From: Neptuniibacter caesariensis
GTDB taxonomy: Bacteria > Pseudomonadota > Gammaproteobacteria > Pseudomonadales > Balneatricaceae
NCBI RefSeq assembly: GCF_000153345.1
Contig: NZ_CH724125.1
Location: forward strand, 1,593,982 to 1,657,981
DNA length: 64,000 bases
Direction: 5' to 3'
The position numbers and the translations under genes are program-made. The notes beneath the pieces are model-generated. The model was given only the letters and a program-made list of their open reading frames with translations. It had not been told where the DNA came from and searched no databases. Shown in pieces: positions 11,158 to 19,702 of this stretch (positions are counted from its first letter, which is position 1; each line of letters opens with the position of its first letter).

Positions 11158-12516
11158 ATGCTAACTGAAAAACGCGCCCAAATAAGAACCTCTAATCACG
11201 CTTTAAGTGTCTCGGAGCTGAACCGACAAGCCCGATTACTTTTAGAACGATCTTTTTTAACCATCGAAGTGACTGGCGAGATCTCTAATTTCGTTAAACC
11301 CAGCTCTGGCCACTGGTATTTCACCCTGAAAGACGACAAAGCTCAGGTACGTTGCGCGATGTTCAAAAACCGCAACCAACTGATTCGCTTCAGCCCGAAA
11401 CAGGGAGATCAGGTTGTTGTTCGCGCTAAAGTTAGCTTGTACGAAGGGCGTGGGGATTATCAGCTCATCTGCGAATTCATGTCCCAAGATGGCGGCGGAT
11501 CCCTGCAGGCAGCCTACGAAGAACTCAAACTAAAACTAAATCAGGAAGGCCTGTTCGGAAACGAACACAAGAAGCCTCTCCCTGAACATCCTGCCCGTAT
11601 AGGCGTTGTCACCTCCCCCACAGGCGCAGCCATTCATGACATTTTAACTGTGTTAAAAAGACGCTTTCCCGGTTTACCTGTAACCCTTTACCCCACAGCA
11701 GTTCAGGGTGAAGATGCTCCGGCACAAATCTGTAAAGCAATTATTCTGGCCGAAGCACATCAAGAATGTGACGTTTTGATTGTAGGCCGTGGCGGTGGAT
11801 CCCTTGAAGATTTGTGGCCATTCAATACAGAACCCGTTGCACGTACCATTTTCGACTGCGAGATCCCGGTTATCAGCGCAGTCGGCCACGAAGTCGACAC
11901 GGTAATTTCTGACTATGTAGCAGATGTACGTGCACCCACGCCTTCTGCAGCTGCCGAGCTCATCAGCCCCGACCAACATCAGCTTAAACTAAGACTTCGA
12001 CAGCAATCTGAACGCCTGCAACGTCAGTTGAATTCAGTTATCCAGGATGCCAATAATCGTATTTATAATCTGAAGAGCCGACTTCGCCATCCAGGCCAAC
12101 AACTTCGCGAGAAAGCCCAACGGCTCGACCATTTGGAAATAAGATTGCAACAAGCGGCCCAGCTGTCGCTAAGTGGTCGTAAATGCCGCATTGAAAACCT
12201 TCGAACCCGCTTGCAGGCTAACACTCCGCAACAAAGGCTCTTGCAGCATTCAGAACGTATTAAGAACTTTAAATCGCGGCTTGCACAAGGAATCCTACAC
12301 AAGCTTGAGTTCAATCGTCAGCAACTCAACAAAGCAGCGGCTCAACTCAATACAGTGAGCCCTTTGGCGACCCTGGAAAGAGGTTATGCCATTGTTCAGG
12401 ATCAACAGGGCAAAGTGCTAACCGACACTCATGATTCATCTGTTGGCGACCAGATTGAAGCCCGACTTCACCAAGGGCGCATGAAGTGCACCATTAACGA
12501 GATAATAACGGATTAA
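11158..12516 (+). CDS. xseA: Exodeoxyribonuclease VII large subunit
   Basis: The catalytic subunit of the single-strand nuclease ExoVII. The 452 residues comprise an OB-fold DNA-binding domain at about 15-115 (VTGEISNFVKPSSGHWYFTL), then the catalytic domain with IGVVTSPTGAAIHDI, VGRGGGSLEDLWPFN and AVGHEVDTVISDYVADVRAPTP, followed by a long arginine/glutamine-rich coiled coil. The C-terminus has the typical SPLATLERGYAIV segment. Its position next to guaB-guaA is common in gammaproteobacteria. The small subunit xseB is not in the window. The following peptidase gene starts five bases after the stop and is probably co-transcribed. Confidence 0.96.
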   Translation: MLTEKRAQIRTSNHALSVSELNRQARLLLERSFLTIEVTGEISNFVKPSSGHWYFTLKDDKAQVRCAMFKNRNQLIRFSPKQGDQVVVRAKVSLYEGRGDYQLICEFMSQDGGGSLQAAYEELKLKLNQEGLFGNEHKKPLPEHPARIGVVTSPTGAAIHDILTVLKRRFPGLPVTLYPTAVQGEDAPAQICKAIILAEAHQECDVLIVGRGGGSLEDLWPFNTEPVARTIFDCEIPVISAVGHEVDTVISDYVADVRAPTPSAAAELISPDQHQLKLRLRQQSERLQRQLNSVIQDANNRIYNLKSRLRHPGQQLREKAQRLDHLEIRLQQAAQLSLSGRKCRIENLRTRLQANTPQQRLLQHSERIKNFKSRLAQGILHKLEFNRQQLNKAAAQLNTVSPLATLERGYAIVQDQQGKVLTDTHDSSVGDQIEARLHQGRMKCTINEIITD

Positions 12517-12521
12517 TTCTT

Positions 12522-13370
12522 ATGAAAATCATTCAGAAAGCAGCGACAACGCTTTCCATTATTGGCTGCTTACTTTGTTCCAACATCTACGCACTCGAAC
12601 TACCGAAAGAAAGCCGCGTTCCTGGCGGCATAGCGATTATCCCACTGGAAGGCCTTAACACGAAAGCTACACCTTCTGCCTGGTATAAGGGTAATCGGAT
12701 TATGGTGCTGCCGTCAGAGGGGACTAGCTACGCTGAACAAGCCAAGTGGATTGCAGTAGCTGGCATCCCTTTGAGCGCGAAAGCGACAAAGAAACAGCAT
12801 TTAAGAGCTAACGCTACCTCCTTCTATTTTTCAGTCGATGACAAAGAATACAAAGCTCAGTACTTAACCATTAAAAACAAACGCCATGTAGAACCTGATC
12901 CAGAAGACGTGAAGCGCTGGAGGAGAGAAAAGGCCAAGATGGTCGCTGCTTATAAGAGCTGGAGCGAACCAGCCCTCAAAGACATTCAATTTGATCTGCC
13001 CGCCCAAGGACGCTTCAGCAGCCCATTCGGTTTGAAACGATTTTATAACAAGCAGCCCCGTAATCCGCACAGCGGCCTGGATATCGCCGCGCCTAAAGGC
13101 ACACCTATCATAGCCCCTGCTGAGGGGGTTGTTGCCGATACAGGACATTATTTTTTCAATGGCAAAACCGTCATTGTTGATCATGGCAGAGGACTGACTA
13201 CGATGTACTGCCATATGAGCCGCATAGACGTAAAAATCGGGGATAAAATCCAAAAAGGGGATCAGCTTGGGGCTATTGGATCAACAGGCCGTTCAACCGG
13301 TCCTCATCTACATTGGGGAGTAAGCTTGAATAACACACGTGTCGACCCCATATTGTTTTTGAAGAAGTAA
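12522..13370 (+). CDS. Secreted M23-family metallopeptidase
   Basis: A 282-residue protein with a signal peptide at residues 1-24 (cut near IYA) and a C-terminal peptidase M23 (LytM) domain. The zinc ligands are visible as H183 and D187 in NPHSGLDIAAP and H264 in PHLHWG, with H231 and H262 as expected catalytic histidines, so it looks active rather than a degenerate LytM factor. It should cleave peptidoglycan cross-links or process cell-wall peptides in the periplasm. It lies five bases after xseA and ends at a rho-independent terminator. Confidence 0.88.
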   Translation: MKIIQKAATTLSIIGCLLCSNIYALELPKESRVPGGIAIIPLEGLNTKATPSAWYKGNRIMVLPSEGTSYAEQAKWIAVAGIPLSAKATKKQHLRANATSFYFSVDDKEYKAQYLTIKNKRHVEPDPEDVKRWRREKAKMVAAYKSWSEPALKDIQFDLPAQGRFSSPFGLKRFYNKQPRNPHSGLDIAAPKGTPIIAPAEGVVADTGHYFFNGKTVIVDHGRGLTTMYCHMSRIDVKIGDKIQKGDQLGAIGSTGRSTGPHLHWGVSLNNTRVDPILFLKK

Positions 13371-13378
13371 GAAATACC

Positions 13379-13409
13379 AAACGGGCCATGACTGAGCTCG
13401 TTTTTTTAA
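13379..13409 (+). terminator. Terminator after the M23 peptidase gene
   Basis: AAACGGGC pairs with GCTCGTTT (one G-T pair), followed by a T run. It contains an upstream in-frame ATG at 13388 of the next open frame, which supports the later fklB start at 13427. Confidence 0.7.
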
Positions 13410-13426
13410 TCCAACGGGACTCAATA

Positions 13427-14053
13427 ATGTCTGAAGCTAAATTCGAAACACTGGAACAAAAAGCTAGCTACGGTATCGGTCGCCAGATGGGCGATCAGCT
13501 GGCTCAACAGCCATTTGACGGCATGGATCTAAATGCAATCTCTGCAGGTATCACGGACGCGTTTAACGGCGAAGCGATGCAGGTTGAAGTACAAGAGATT
13601 CAGGAAGCATTTAACGTGATCAACGAGCGTCTTCGCGCTAAGCAGGAAGAAGAAGCTAAGAAAGCTGCTGCTGTTGGTGAAGAGTTCCTGGCTGAAAATG
13701 CTAAGCGTGACGAAGTAACCGTACTTGAGTCTGGCCTACAGTACGAAATCATCGAAGCCGGTGAAGAAGGTAGTGAAAAACCTACTGCTGAGTCTAAAGT
13801 TCGTACGCATTACCACGGCACATTCATCGATGGTAACGTATTCGACAGCTCCTATGATCGCGGCCAGCCGGCAGAATTCCCAGTGGGCGGTGTTATCGCT
13901 GGCTGGACTGAAGCACTGCAGCTTATGAACAAAGGCGCTAAGTGGAAGCTATACATCCCTTACAACCTGGCATACGGCGCTCAGGGCTCCCCGGGCGGCA
14001 TCCCTCCATATTCTGCTCTGGTATTTGACGTAGAATTGCTGGAAATCCTGTAA
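13427..14053 (+). CDS. fklB: FKBP-type peptidyl-prolyl isomerase (FklB/FKBP22-like)
   Basis: A 208-residue protein with an N-terminal helical dimerisation domain (KFETLEQKASYGIGRQMGDQ) joined by a long lysine/glutamate-rich helix to a C-terminal FKBP domain. Marks are VRTHYHGTFIDGNVFDSS, AGWTEALQLM, PYNLAYG and the ending FDVELLEIL. Length and layout match E. coli FklB (206 residues). There is no signal peptide, so it should be cytoplasmic. The start at 13427 gives MSEAKFETLEQ. The longer frame from 13388 would begin inside the upstream terminator. Confidence 0.9.
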   Translation: MSEAKFETLEQKASYGIGRQMGDQLAQQPFDGMDLNAISAGITDAFNGEAMQVEVQEIQEAFNVINERLRAKQEEEAKKAAAVGEEFLAENAKRDEVTVLESGLQYEIIEAGEEGSEKPTAESKVRTHYHGTFIDGNVFDSSYDRGQPAEFPVGGVIAGWTEALQLMNKGAKWKLYIPYNLAYGAQGSPGGIPPYSALVFDVELLEIL

Positions 14054-14074
14054 GATACAGACAAAGAACATATC

Positions 14075-14101
14075 AAGGCGACCCATAAGGTCGCCTTTTT
14101 T
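14075..14101 (+). terminator. Terminator after fklB
   Basis: AAGGCGACC pairs with GGTCGCCTT around a short loop, followed by a T run. Confidence 0.85.
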
Positions 14102-14112
14102 AGGTCAAAACT

Positions 14113-14868
14113 ATGCTATTAAACTATCAGGTTCACGGTGAGGGAGAACCGCTTATTATCCTTCACGGTCTGTTTGGCACCTCAGAAAACTGGGGCAGCC
14201 AGATAAAATCTTTAGCCGAGCAGTTCCAGGTTATTGCTGTTGATATGCGTGACCACGGCCGCTCACCTCACACTGACGAGATCAGTTACGAGCTGATGGC
14301 AAAAGATATCATCAACCTGATGGAACACCTTCAACTGGAAGCGGCTCACATTATCGGCCACTCCATGGGGGGGAAGGCAGCTATGCAGCTTGCCCTCTTA
14401 CATCCGGATCGCATAAAAAAACTGATTATTGTTGATATCGCCCCTGTCCAATACACACCACATCATGATGATGTATTCAAAGGCTTATTTTCTGTTGAAT
14501 TACCCTCATTGAAATCCAGAGGTGATGCCGATAAACAACTAGCGAACTCCATCCCAGAATTAGGAGTTAGAGCTTTCCTGTTGAAAAACCTATATAAAAA
14601 TGAAAACGGTGAATTCTCTTGGCGAATGAACCTGCCATTGCTACATAAGCAATATTCGAACATCAGTGCTGCCCCTCAAGGGCAACCTTATCAAAAACCG
14701 GTTTTGTTTATTAAGGGCGGCAAGTCGGATTACCTAATTCCCAAATACAGGGATGCCGTAATCAAGCTATTCCCCAAAGCTGACTATAAAGTAATCAGAG
14801 ACGCTGGCCACTGGCCCCATGCCGAGAAACCTGCCAAGTTTACCGACATAGTCTTAAGCTATTTATAG
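14113..14868 (+). CDS. Alpha/beta-fold esterase, YbfF-like
   Basis: A 251-residue alpha/beta hydrolase. The oxyanion motif is HGLFGTSENW, the nucleophile is S84 in GHSMGGKAA, and the catalytic histidine is in AGHWPHAEKP near residue 237. VDMRDHGRSPH and VDIAPVQY are characteristic of the YbfF acyl-ester hydrolase group (palmitoyl-CoA and malonyl-CoA esterase activity is reported for E. coli YbfF). No signal peptide is seen, so it is cytosolic. It starts 12 bases after the fklB terminator with an AGGT upstream. Confidence 0.85.
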   Translation: MLLNYQVHGEGEPLIILHGLFGTSENWGSQIKSLAEQFQVIAVDMRDHGRSPHTDEISYELMAKDIINLMEHLQLEAAHIIGHSMGGKAAMQLALLHPDRIKKLIIVDIAPVQYTPHHDDVFKGLFSVELPSLKSRGDADKQLANSIPELGVRAFLLKNLYKNENGEFSWRMNLPLLHKQYSNISAAPQGQPYQKPVLFIKGGKSDYLIPKYRDAVIKLFPKADYKVIRDAGHWPHAEKPAKFTDIVLSYL

Positions 14869-14904
14869 AAAACGATCAGAGCAGCCAATCAGAACAACGG
14901 CTAT

Positions 14905-15834
14905 TTAGATTTGTTGATCCAGAAGTGAACCTTCAGGGAAGAGCTTCTGGAATACACCTGCATCGACTAACTTCTTGTTTATCTCAGCAAGCTGCTTATT
15001 GATATCATTTAGGCGATCGTTAAACTCGTTGAGCGATTCCGCGGCCGATTCAGATCGCGCCTCTCGCTGGTCCCTTAACTCCTGAAGGCGCTCGCCTGCT
15101 GTCGGACCATCATTTTCACCAGCACTCTCTTCACGAGCTCGAGACTCTTCAACTCTTTCTTCCTCTTGCTGCTGTACAATCTCAGCACGGGCTTCCGCAG
15201 CCATTGCTCTGGCTTCTGCTGCTGCCGCACGGTCTGCCGGTGATGGCTCTGCAACACCCAAGGCGGCTCGCTGAATAATCTCAGCTTTCTCTAAAGTGGC
15301 CTGCGGGTCATTTGGAATGGGAGATGTATCAATTTTCACCTCACCAGCAACTGCATATAATCGACCATCCGGTCCACGTTCATAAGTGTAGCTGGGCGCT
15401 GAAGTATATTGACCGCCGATAGCCGCATGCGCTTGTTCGTGGGCACGCACTTCCCGATCCCGCTTAGCCAGATCCCGGGTAATCTCCAACTCTTTTTGCT
15501 GCTGAACCTCTTCAGATTTAGAAGAACTTACCGGCCCGGATGCGGTTGGTGTTTCTAACCCCACCAGCTCACTATCAGATTCTAAACCAACCAATTCTCC
15601 ATCTTCACGCTCAAGCGAAGCAGAGCCCGAACTGGCAAGTCGAGACAGTTCAGTAGCCTGGGCAGACAAAGTCACCCGATCCCGATTGGCCAGATTGCGA
15701 GAAGATTGAAGTTCTTGTTCAGAGGAAACACTTTCTGCGGACGAAAAGAGTTTTAGAGCGTCGCGGGAACGAAGCTCCTGAGGGATGGCACTGGCATTGA
15801 GTGCCTGAGAGCTGGTCGCGTTAAAGATCTGCAT
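14905..15834 (-). CDS. Putative HExxH metalloprotease, SprA-like/CJM1_0395 family
   Basis: A 309-residue protein. A low-complexity, Ser/Glu-rich N-terminal 115 residues carries repeated ELVGLES/ELVGLET units. The conserved core at about 118-200 contains DLAKRDREVRAHEQAHAA with H132-E-Q-A-H136, a zinc-protease HExxH motif, followed by YTYERGPDGRLYAVAGEV and a DPQATLEKAEII segment. The C-terminal 110 residues are acidic, Gln/Glu-rich coiled coil. The core matches a family annotated as putative metalloprotease CJM1_0395 or SprA-related, with unproven function. No signal peptide is seen. A small unknown gene lies directly upstream on the same strand. Confidence 0.7.
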   Translation of the reverse strand: MQIFNATSSQALNASAIPQELRSRDALKLFSSAESVSSEQELQSSRNLANRDRVTLSAQATELSRLASSGSASLEREDGELVGLESDSELVGLETPTASGPVSSSKSEEVQQQKELEITRDLAKRDREVRAHEQAHAAIGGQYTSAPSYTYERGPDGRLYAVAGEVKIDTSPIPNDPQATLEKAEIIQRAALGVAEPSPADRAAAAEARAMAAEARAEIVQQQEEERVEESRAREESAGENDGPTAGERLQELRDQREARSESAAESLNEFNDRLNDINKQLAEINKKLVDAGVFQKLFPEGSLLDQQI

Positions 15835-15901
15835 CTTATCGCCCTCCTCCCATCATATTAGTAAGTAAACCACTCACTGACTCTTTCCATGAATCTGATA
15901 T

Positions 15902-16153
15902 CTAAACTCTGATATCAATAATTGCACCAGGTTCTCCGAGTTCCTGAACCTGATTTACAACTTTTGTATCCGCAGCTAAAACTGACGTCCCTGCGGCGGA
16001 TTCTACAACGGCTTCATTTTGCTGACGGCCTGTCGCCTCTTCTGGCTGTTCCGGCTTTCCTGAACCAGTAACATCGCTTGCAGCACGCGGCGCATTATCT
16101 AGACCGCGATTCACCCCAACCAGGCCTGTCTGCAATGCATTGGTAACATTCAT
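15902..16153 (-). CDS. Small protein of unknown function
   Basis: An 83-residue acidic, alanine-rich protein with no signal peptide or membrane segment. The start is supported by GAGGTG seven bases before the ATG and by a TATAAT promoter with an inverted repeat upstream. It ends with a short hydrophobic run (GAIIDIRV). It lies 67 bases before the HExxH gene on the same strand and may be in one unit with it. I do not recognise a family. A small motility-associated or flagellar-export-type protein is possible but not shown. Confidence 0.6.
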   Translation of the reverse strand: MNVTNALQTGLVGVNRGLDNAPRAASDVTGSGKPEQPEEATGRQQNEAVVESAAGTSVLAADTKVVNQVQELGEPGAIIDIRV

Positions 16154-16195
16154 GCAGACACCTCATAAATTTAAGATACACCTACGGCAACGTTA

Positions 16196-16224
16196 ATTAT
16201 AGAACATTTATATAAAAATGTTCA
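16196..16224 (-). promoter_or_regulatory. Promoter with embedded inverted repeat
   Basis: On the minus strand TGAACA and TATAAT are 17 bases apart. A perfect 8-base inverted repeat, GAACATTT / AAATGTTC at 16202-16223, fills the -35 and spacer, as an operator would. It could instead be a weak AT-rich end signal for bioD. Confidence 0.45.
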
Positions 16225-16241
16225 TTTTTTAACCAGTCCTA

Positions 16242-16928
16242 TTACATACTTAATTGATCTAAATTTATATATTGGGCAGCATTTTCAGCCGTTGGTTCCT
16301 CAAGAAACGGAATTTCACCCAAAAGTGGCGCACGTAGCATTGAATTGATGGTATCTACATTCTCATCATAACAATCCATTTGCGGATCAACTCGATTGGC
16401 TACCCAACCAGCTACCTGCAACCCATCCCGAGCAATCGCCTCAGCTGTCAGCAGGGCGTGATTAATACAGCCAAGCTTCATGCCCACAACCATAATCACA
16501 GGAATATTTAGCTGTTTTGGAATATGCGCCACCGTTTCCCGTTGGTTCAAAGGCACACGCCAGCCTCCCGCTCCTTCAACCACGGCAAAATCAGCAGGCT
16601 GCATTAATGCACCTTTACAAAGCGCCGCAATACGATCAGCGCTGAGCATACGTTTTTCATGAATAGCAGCAATATGGGGTGCAATTGGTGGCTCAAAAGT
16701 CACCGGATTAACCTGATCATAGTGAAGCTTTATCGAGGCTGCTTCTTGTAAAATCAGCGCATCACTATTTCGAAGCCCTTCATCCGTTCTCTCACAGCCT
16801 GCGGCAATGGGTTTTAACCCCATGCTAGACCAGCCTTTTTTATTCGCAGCAGCCAACAACCCTGCAGAAACGACTGTTTTTCCCGCATCAGTATCGGTTC
16901 CAGCGATAAAAAAAGTTCTTTTTGCCAT
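16242..16928 (-). CDS. bioD: Dethiobiotin synthetase
   Basis: Closes the ureido ring of dethiobiotin from DAPA, CO2 and ATP. The 228 residues include the P-loop GTDTDAGKT with K17, VEGAGGWRVPL for the substrate loop, and GMKLGCINHALLTAEAI. It is the last gene of the bioB-F-H-C-D run, two bases downstream of bioC. Length and motifs are normal. Confidence 0.95.
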   Translation of the reverse strand: MAKRTFFIAGTDTDAGKTVVSAGLLAAANKKGWSSMGLKPIAAGCERTDEGLRNSDALILQEAASIKLHYDQVNPVTFEPPIAPHIAAIHEKRMLSADRIAALCKGALMQPADFAVVEGAGGWRVPLNQRETVAHIPKQLNIPVIMVVGMKLGCINHALLTAEAIARDGLQVAGWVANRVDPQMDCYDENVDTINSMLRAPLLGEIPFLEEPTAENAAQYINLDQLSM

Positions 16929-16930
16929 GA

Positions 16931-17725
16931 TTAATCCTGTGTCTGTTTCTGAAATACTACGTAGAAGACCTGGTAAGTCGCAGGAAGAAAACCTTGTGCG
17001 TCGCGCTGCGCTTCATAAGCGCTCTTAAAACGACGTATTCGTTCCCTTCCTGTTAAACCGGTTTGCTGACCTGCGTTCATATTATGGGCACCTAATCGCT
17101 TCAACTCATCGGTCAGCTCCTTGAGCTGATTATACCTAAGAACCTTATAAGCCTCGTGGAAGCTCTCAAGTGATAGCCCATTTGGGCAGGCCTCAAGGAA
17201 AAGCTCTCGGGAAAGGAATTTATTCACATGAGTAAAACTATCCACAGCCTGCCAGGCATTTTTCAGTTCAAATAGGGTCTCGGGGCCCAAAGTTGCTACA
17301 ACAAACTGCCCACCAGGGCGAAGTACACGTAAGAGCTCAGCAAATAACTGTTTAGTATTTTCACACCATTGAATGGCTAACGAGGAGAAAATCAGGTCAA
17401 CACTGTTATCTGCGATGGGCAAAGACTCTGCATCTGCACACAACCAGTGTGCGTTTGCATCATAGCGGTTGTTGCGAGCATAGCTAAGCATACCCTCAGC
17501 TAGATCCAGATTAATCAGCACTGCATGTGGATATTTGTCTCTTAATAGCGGCGTAAAGTAACCCGTACCACACCCCAGATCCAATACTCGATCCACAGTC
17601 TTATGCGGCAGGCGATTGATCAGCTCACTACCAATCTCTCTTTGCAATTCCGCAACAGAATCATAGCTGGTTGCGGCCTTACTAAATGAATCGGCAACAC
17701 GCTGCTTATCAATAAGTTTTTCCAC
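16931..17725 (-). CDS. bioC: Malonyl-ACP O-methyltransferase
   Basis: Methylates malonyl-ACP with SAM so that fatty acid synthesis can build pimeloyl-ACP for biotin. The 264 residues show the SAM-binding motif VLDLGCGTGYFTPLL at about 47-61, the acidic LNLDLAEGML segment, and DNSVDLIFSSLAIQWCEN, typical of BioC. The N-terminus KQRVADSFSKAATSYDS is also characteristic. It abuts bioH (one-base overlap) and precedes bioD by two bases. Confidence 0.94.
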   Translation of the reverse strand: MEKLIDKQRVADSFSKAATSYDSVAELQREIGSELINRLPHKTVDRVLDLGCGTGYFTPLLRDKYPHAVLINLDLAEGMLSYARNNRYDANAHWLCADAESLPIADNSVDLIFSSLAIQWCENTKQLFAELLRVLRPGGQFVVATLGPETLFELKNAWQAVDSFTHVNKFLSRELFLEACPNGLSLESFHEAYKVLRYNQLKELTDELKRLGAHNMNAGQQTGLTGRERIRRFKSAYEAQRDAQGFLPATYQVFYVVFQKQTQD

Positions 17726-18492
17726 TAAGCTAAAGGCTCCTGCAGAAAGCGAGTCAGATCGGAAACTAATTCAGCTTGATGGGATATAAACGGTAAATGC
17801 CCTGCTCCCGGATAAACGATTGAAGCCCGAGAGGTCAGCGCATCACACTCAAGTGCCGCTGACACAGGAACCAACAAGTCCTTCTCACCAAACATCTGTA
17901 GTAATGGCATTTTCAACGCAGACAATTGTGAGCGCACATCTTCACGAAGCAGCCCTAAACTTTCAACGGGAGCACTAGGTTCAGCAACCTTTAACGCTGC
18001 TTTCAGCTGCTTCAATGTATCACGGGCAGCTTCCGCCCCTTGTGTTTGTAACATCGCAAATCGAGATAAGGTCTTAGCGACATTTTCAGACAGGGAGATT
18101 TCAAAAGCGTTATGAGTTTCCTCATCCATTGCTGATCTCCAGTCAGGCTTTTGAACGAAGCATGGATTAGAAGCAATGGTCACTAACCTTTCAACACGCT
18201 CGGGGTAACGATCAGCAAACTGTATCGCTAACTGTCCACCCATAGACCATCCGATCCAGGAGGCTTTTTCAGGCGCGGCATCAGCCAGCATCTGGATAAC
18301 CCCATCACTGGTGTAAGGCTCGGGATAGGAGACTGAACGCCCTAGCCCGGGAAGGTCGATAAGTGTTATTGAGTAATTGCTTGCAAGGTTTTCCACAACC
18401 CCTGACCAGATGGAACTATTCATTCCCCAGCCATGCAGCATTACCAACTCAGGCTTACCTTCTCCCCCTACTCTTTCAACATGCAGACCCAT
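17725..18492 (-). CDS. bioH: Pimeloyl-ACP methyl ester carboxylesterase
   Basis: Removes the methyl group from pimeloyl-ACP methyl ester and so ends the BioC-BioH pathway. The 255-residue alpha/beta hydrolase has MLHGWGMNSSIW, the nucleophile S83 in GWSMGGQLA, and a catalytic histidine in PGAGHLPFISH. A TTG at 18501 is also in frame, but the ATG at 18492 lies ten bases after AGGTGG and gives the family start. The start codon overlaps the bioF stop region, a sign of coupled translation. Confidence 0.92.
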   Translation of the reverse strand: MGLHVERVGGEGKPELVMLHGWGMNSSIWSGVVENLASNYSITLIDLPGLGRSVSYPEPYTSDGVIQMLADAAPEKASWIGWSMGGQLAIQFADRYPERVERLVTIASNPCFVQKPDWRSAMDEETHNAFEISLSENVAKTLSRFAMLQTQGAEAARDTLKQLKAALKVAEPSAPVESLGLLREDVRSQLSALKMPLLQMFGEKDLLVPVSAALECDALTSRASIVYPGAGHLPFISHQAELVSDLTRFLQEPLA

Positions 18493-18494
18493 AA

Positions 18495-19652
18495 TTAACA
18501 AGCCACCTTTTCCAAAGCGGATAATAATCGCTCAACTTGAGCCTCGGAATGCGCTGCACTTAGCGTCACACGTAAACGGGCACTGCCTTTAGGAACCGTT
18601 GGCGGACGTATCGCGCTTATGAAGATACCTTCCTTTTCAAGCCCTTTACTTATCTGGATAGCTTTATCGGACTCACCCACCATAATAGGTTGTATAGGCG
18701 TTGGGGAATCCATCAGTTCAAGCCCTAAGGACTCACAGCCTTTTCTGAATTGATTAATCAACGCTTCAAGTTTGTCACGACGCCAGGTTTCTTCTCGCAG
18801 AAGTTTCAAACTGGTCAGGGTTGCCGCTGCAACAGCCGGGGGCATACTGGTCGTATATATGTAAGTTCTGGCATGCTGAATCAGGGTTTCAATCAGCTCT
18901 TCAGTCCCCGCTACGAATGCACCAGCAGTGCCAAACCCTTTACCCAGTGTGCCTATTAGCACCTGAATCTGATCTTCTTTCATGGCGAAGTGCTCAGCAC
19001 AGCCGCCACCTTGATGGCCAAGGCAACCGAACCCATGGGCATCATCAACCATCAACCAGGCGTCATGTTTAGCACACTCGGCAGAAATCGAAAGTAGATC
19101 TGCAACATCGCCATCCATACTAAAAACACCGTCGGTGACAACTAACTTGCGACGAGCCTCAGTTTTGCAAAGACGAGACTCCAGACTTTCTGCATCATTG
19201 TGCAAGTAACGCTGAAAGCGCGCTCCAGACAATAACCCGGCATCTAATAATGAAGCATGATTCAAGCGGTCTTCAAACACGGCATCTCGTTTATCCAGTA
19301 ACGCATTTACCGCCCCCAGATTAGCCATATAGCCCGTAGAGAACAGAAGCGCTCTTGGACGCCCGGTAAATTCAGCCAAAGCCTCCTCAAGATCATGGTG
19401 GGCTTTGCTATGGCCATTGACCAGATGGGATGCTCCGCCGCCGACACCATATTGGTTTGCGGCTTTTTGGAAACTACGAATGACATCAGGATGATTCGCC
19501 AGGCCTAGATAATCGTTGGAACAAAACGCCAGATATTCACGACCATCAACCTGCACTATAGGATCTTGAGGCGTTTCAAGCGTTCTTCTGTGACGGTATA
19601 GAGACTGCTGCTTTCGCACAGCAAGTTCGGAGGCAAGATCGTCAAAAGACAT
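18495..19652 (-). CDS. bioF: 8-amino-7-oxononanoate synthase
   Basis: A PLP enzyme joining pimeloyl-ACP/CoA and L-alanine. The 385 residues include [37 protein letters not shown] and the PLP lysine K238 in [14 protein letters not shown]. It follows bioB after a 50-base gap holding a strong hairpin with a T run, which could lower its expression relative to bioB. The downstream bioH start overlaps its end. Confidence 0.96.
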   Translation of the reverse strand: MSFDDLASELAVRKQQSLYRHRRTLETPQDPIVQVDGREYLAFCSNDYLGLANHPDVIRSFQKAANQYGVGGGASHLVNGHSKAHHDLEEALAEFTGRPRALLFSTGYMANLGAVNALLDKRDAVFEDRLNHASLLDAGLLSGARFQRYLHNDAESLESRLCKTEARRKLVVTDGVFSMDGDVADLLSISAECAKHDAWLMVDDAHGFGCLGHQGGGCAEHFAMKEDQIQVLIGTLGKGFGTAGAFVAGTEELIETLIQHARTYIYTTSMPPAVAAATLTSLKLLREETWRRDKLEALINQFRKGCESLGLELMDSPTPIQPIMVGESDKAIQISKGLEKEGIFISAIRPPTVPKGSARLRVTLSAAHSEAQVERLLSALEKVAC

Positions 19653-19662
19653 AGTACTGCTC

Positions 19663-19694
19663 TTAAAAAGATACCGGAGCCGTGCTCCGGTATC
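19663..19694 (-). terminator. Hairpin terminator or attenuator between bioB and bioF
   Basis: A perfect 11-base stem GATACCGGAGC / GCTCCGGTATC with a three-base loop, followed on the minus strand by TTTTT. It is stronger than expected inside an operon. Confidence 0.7.
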
Positions 19695-19702
19695 GGGAAA
19701 GA

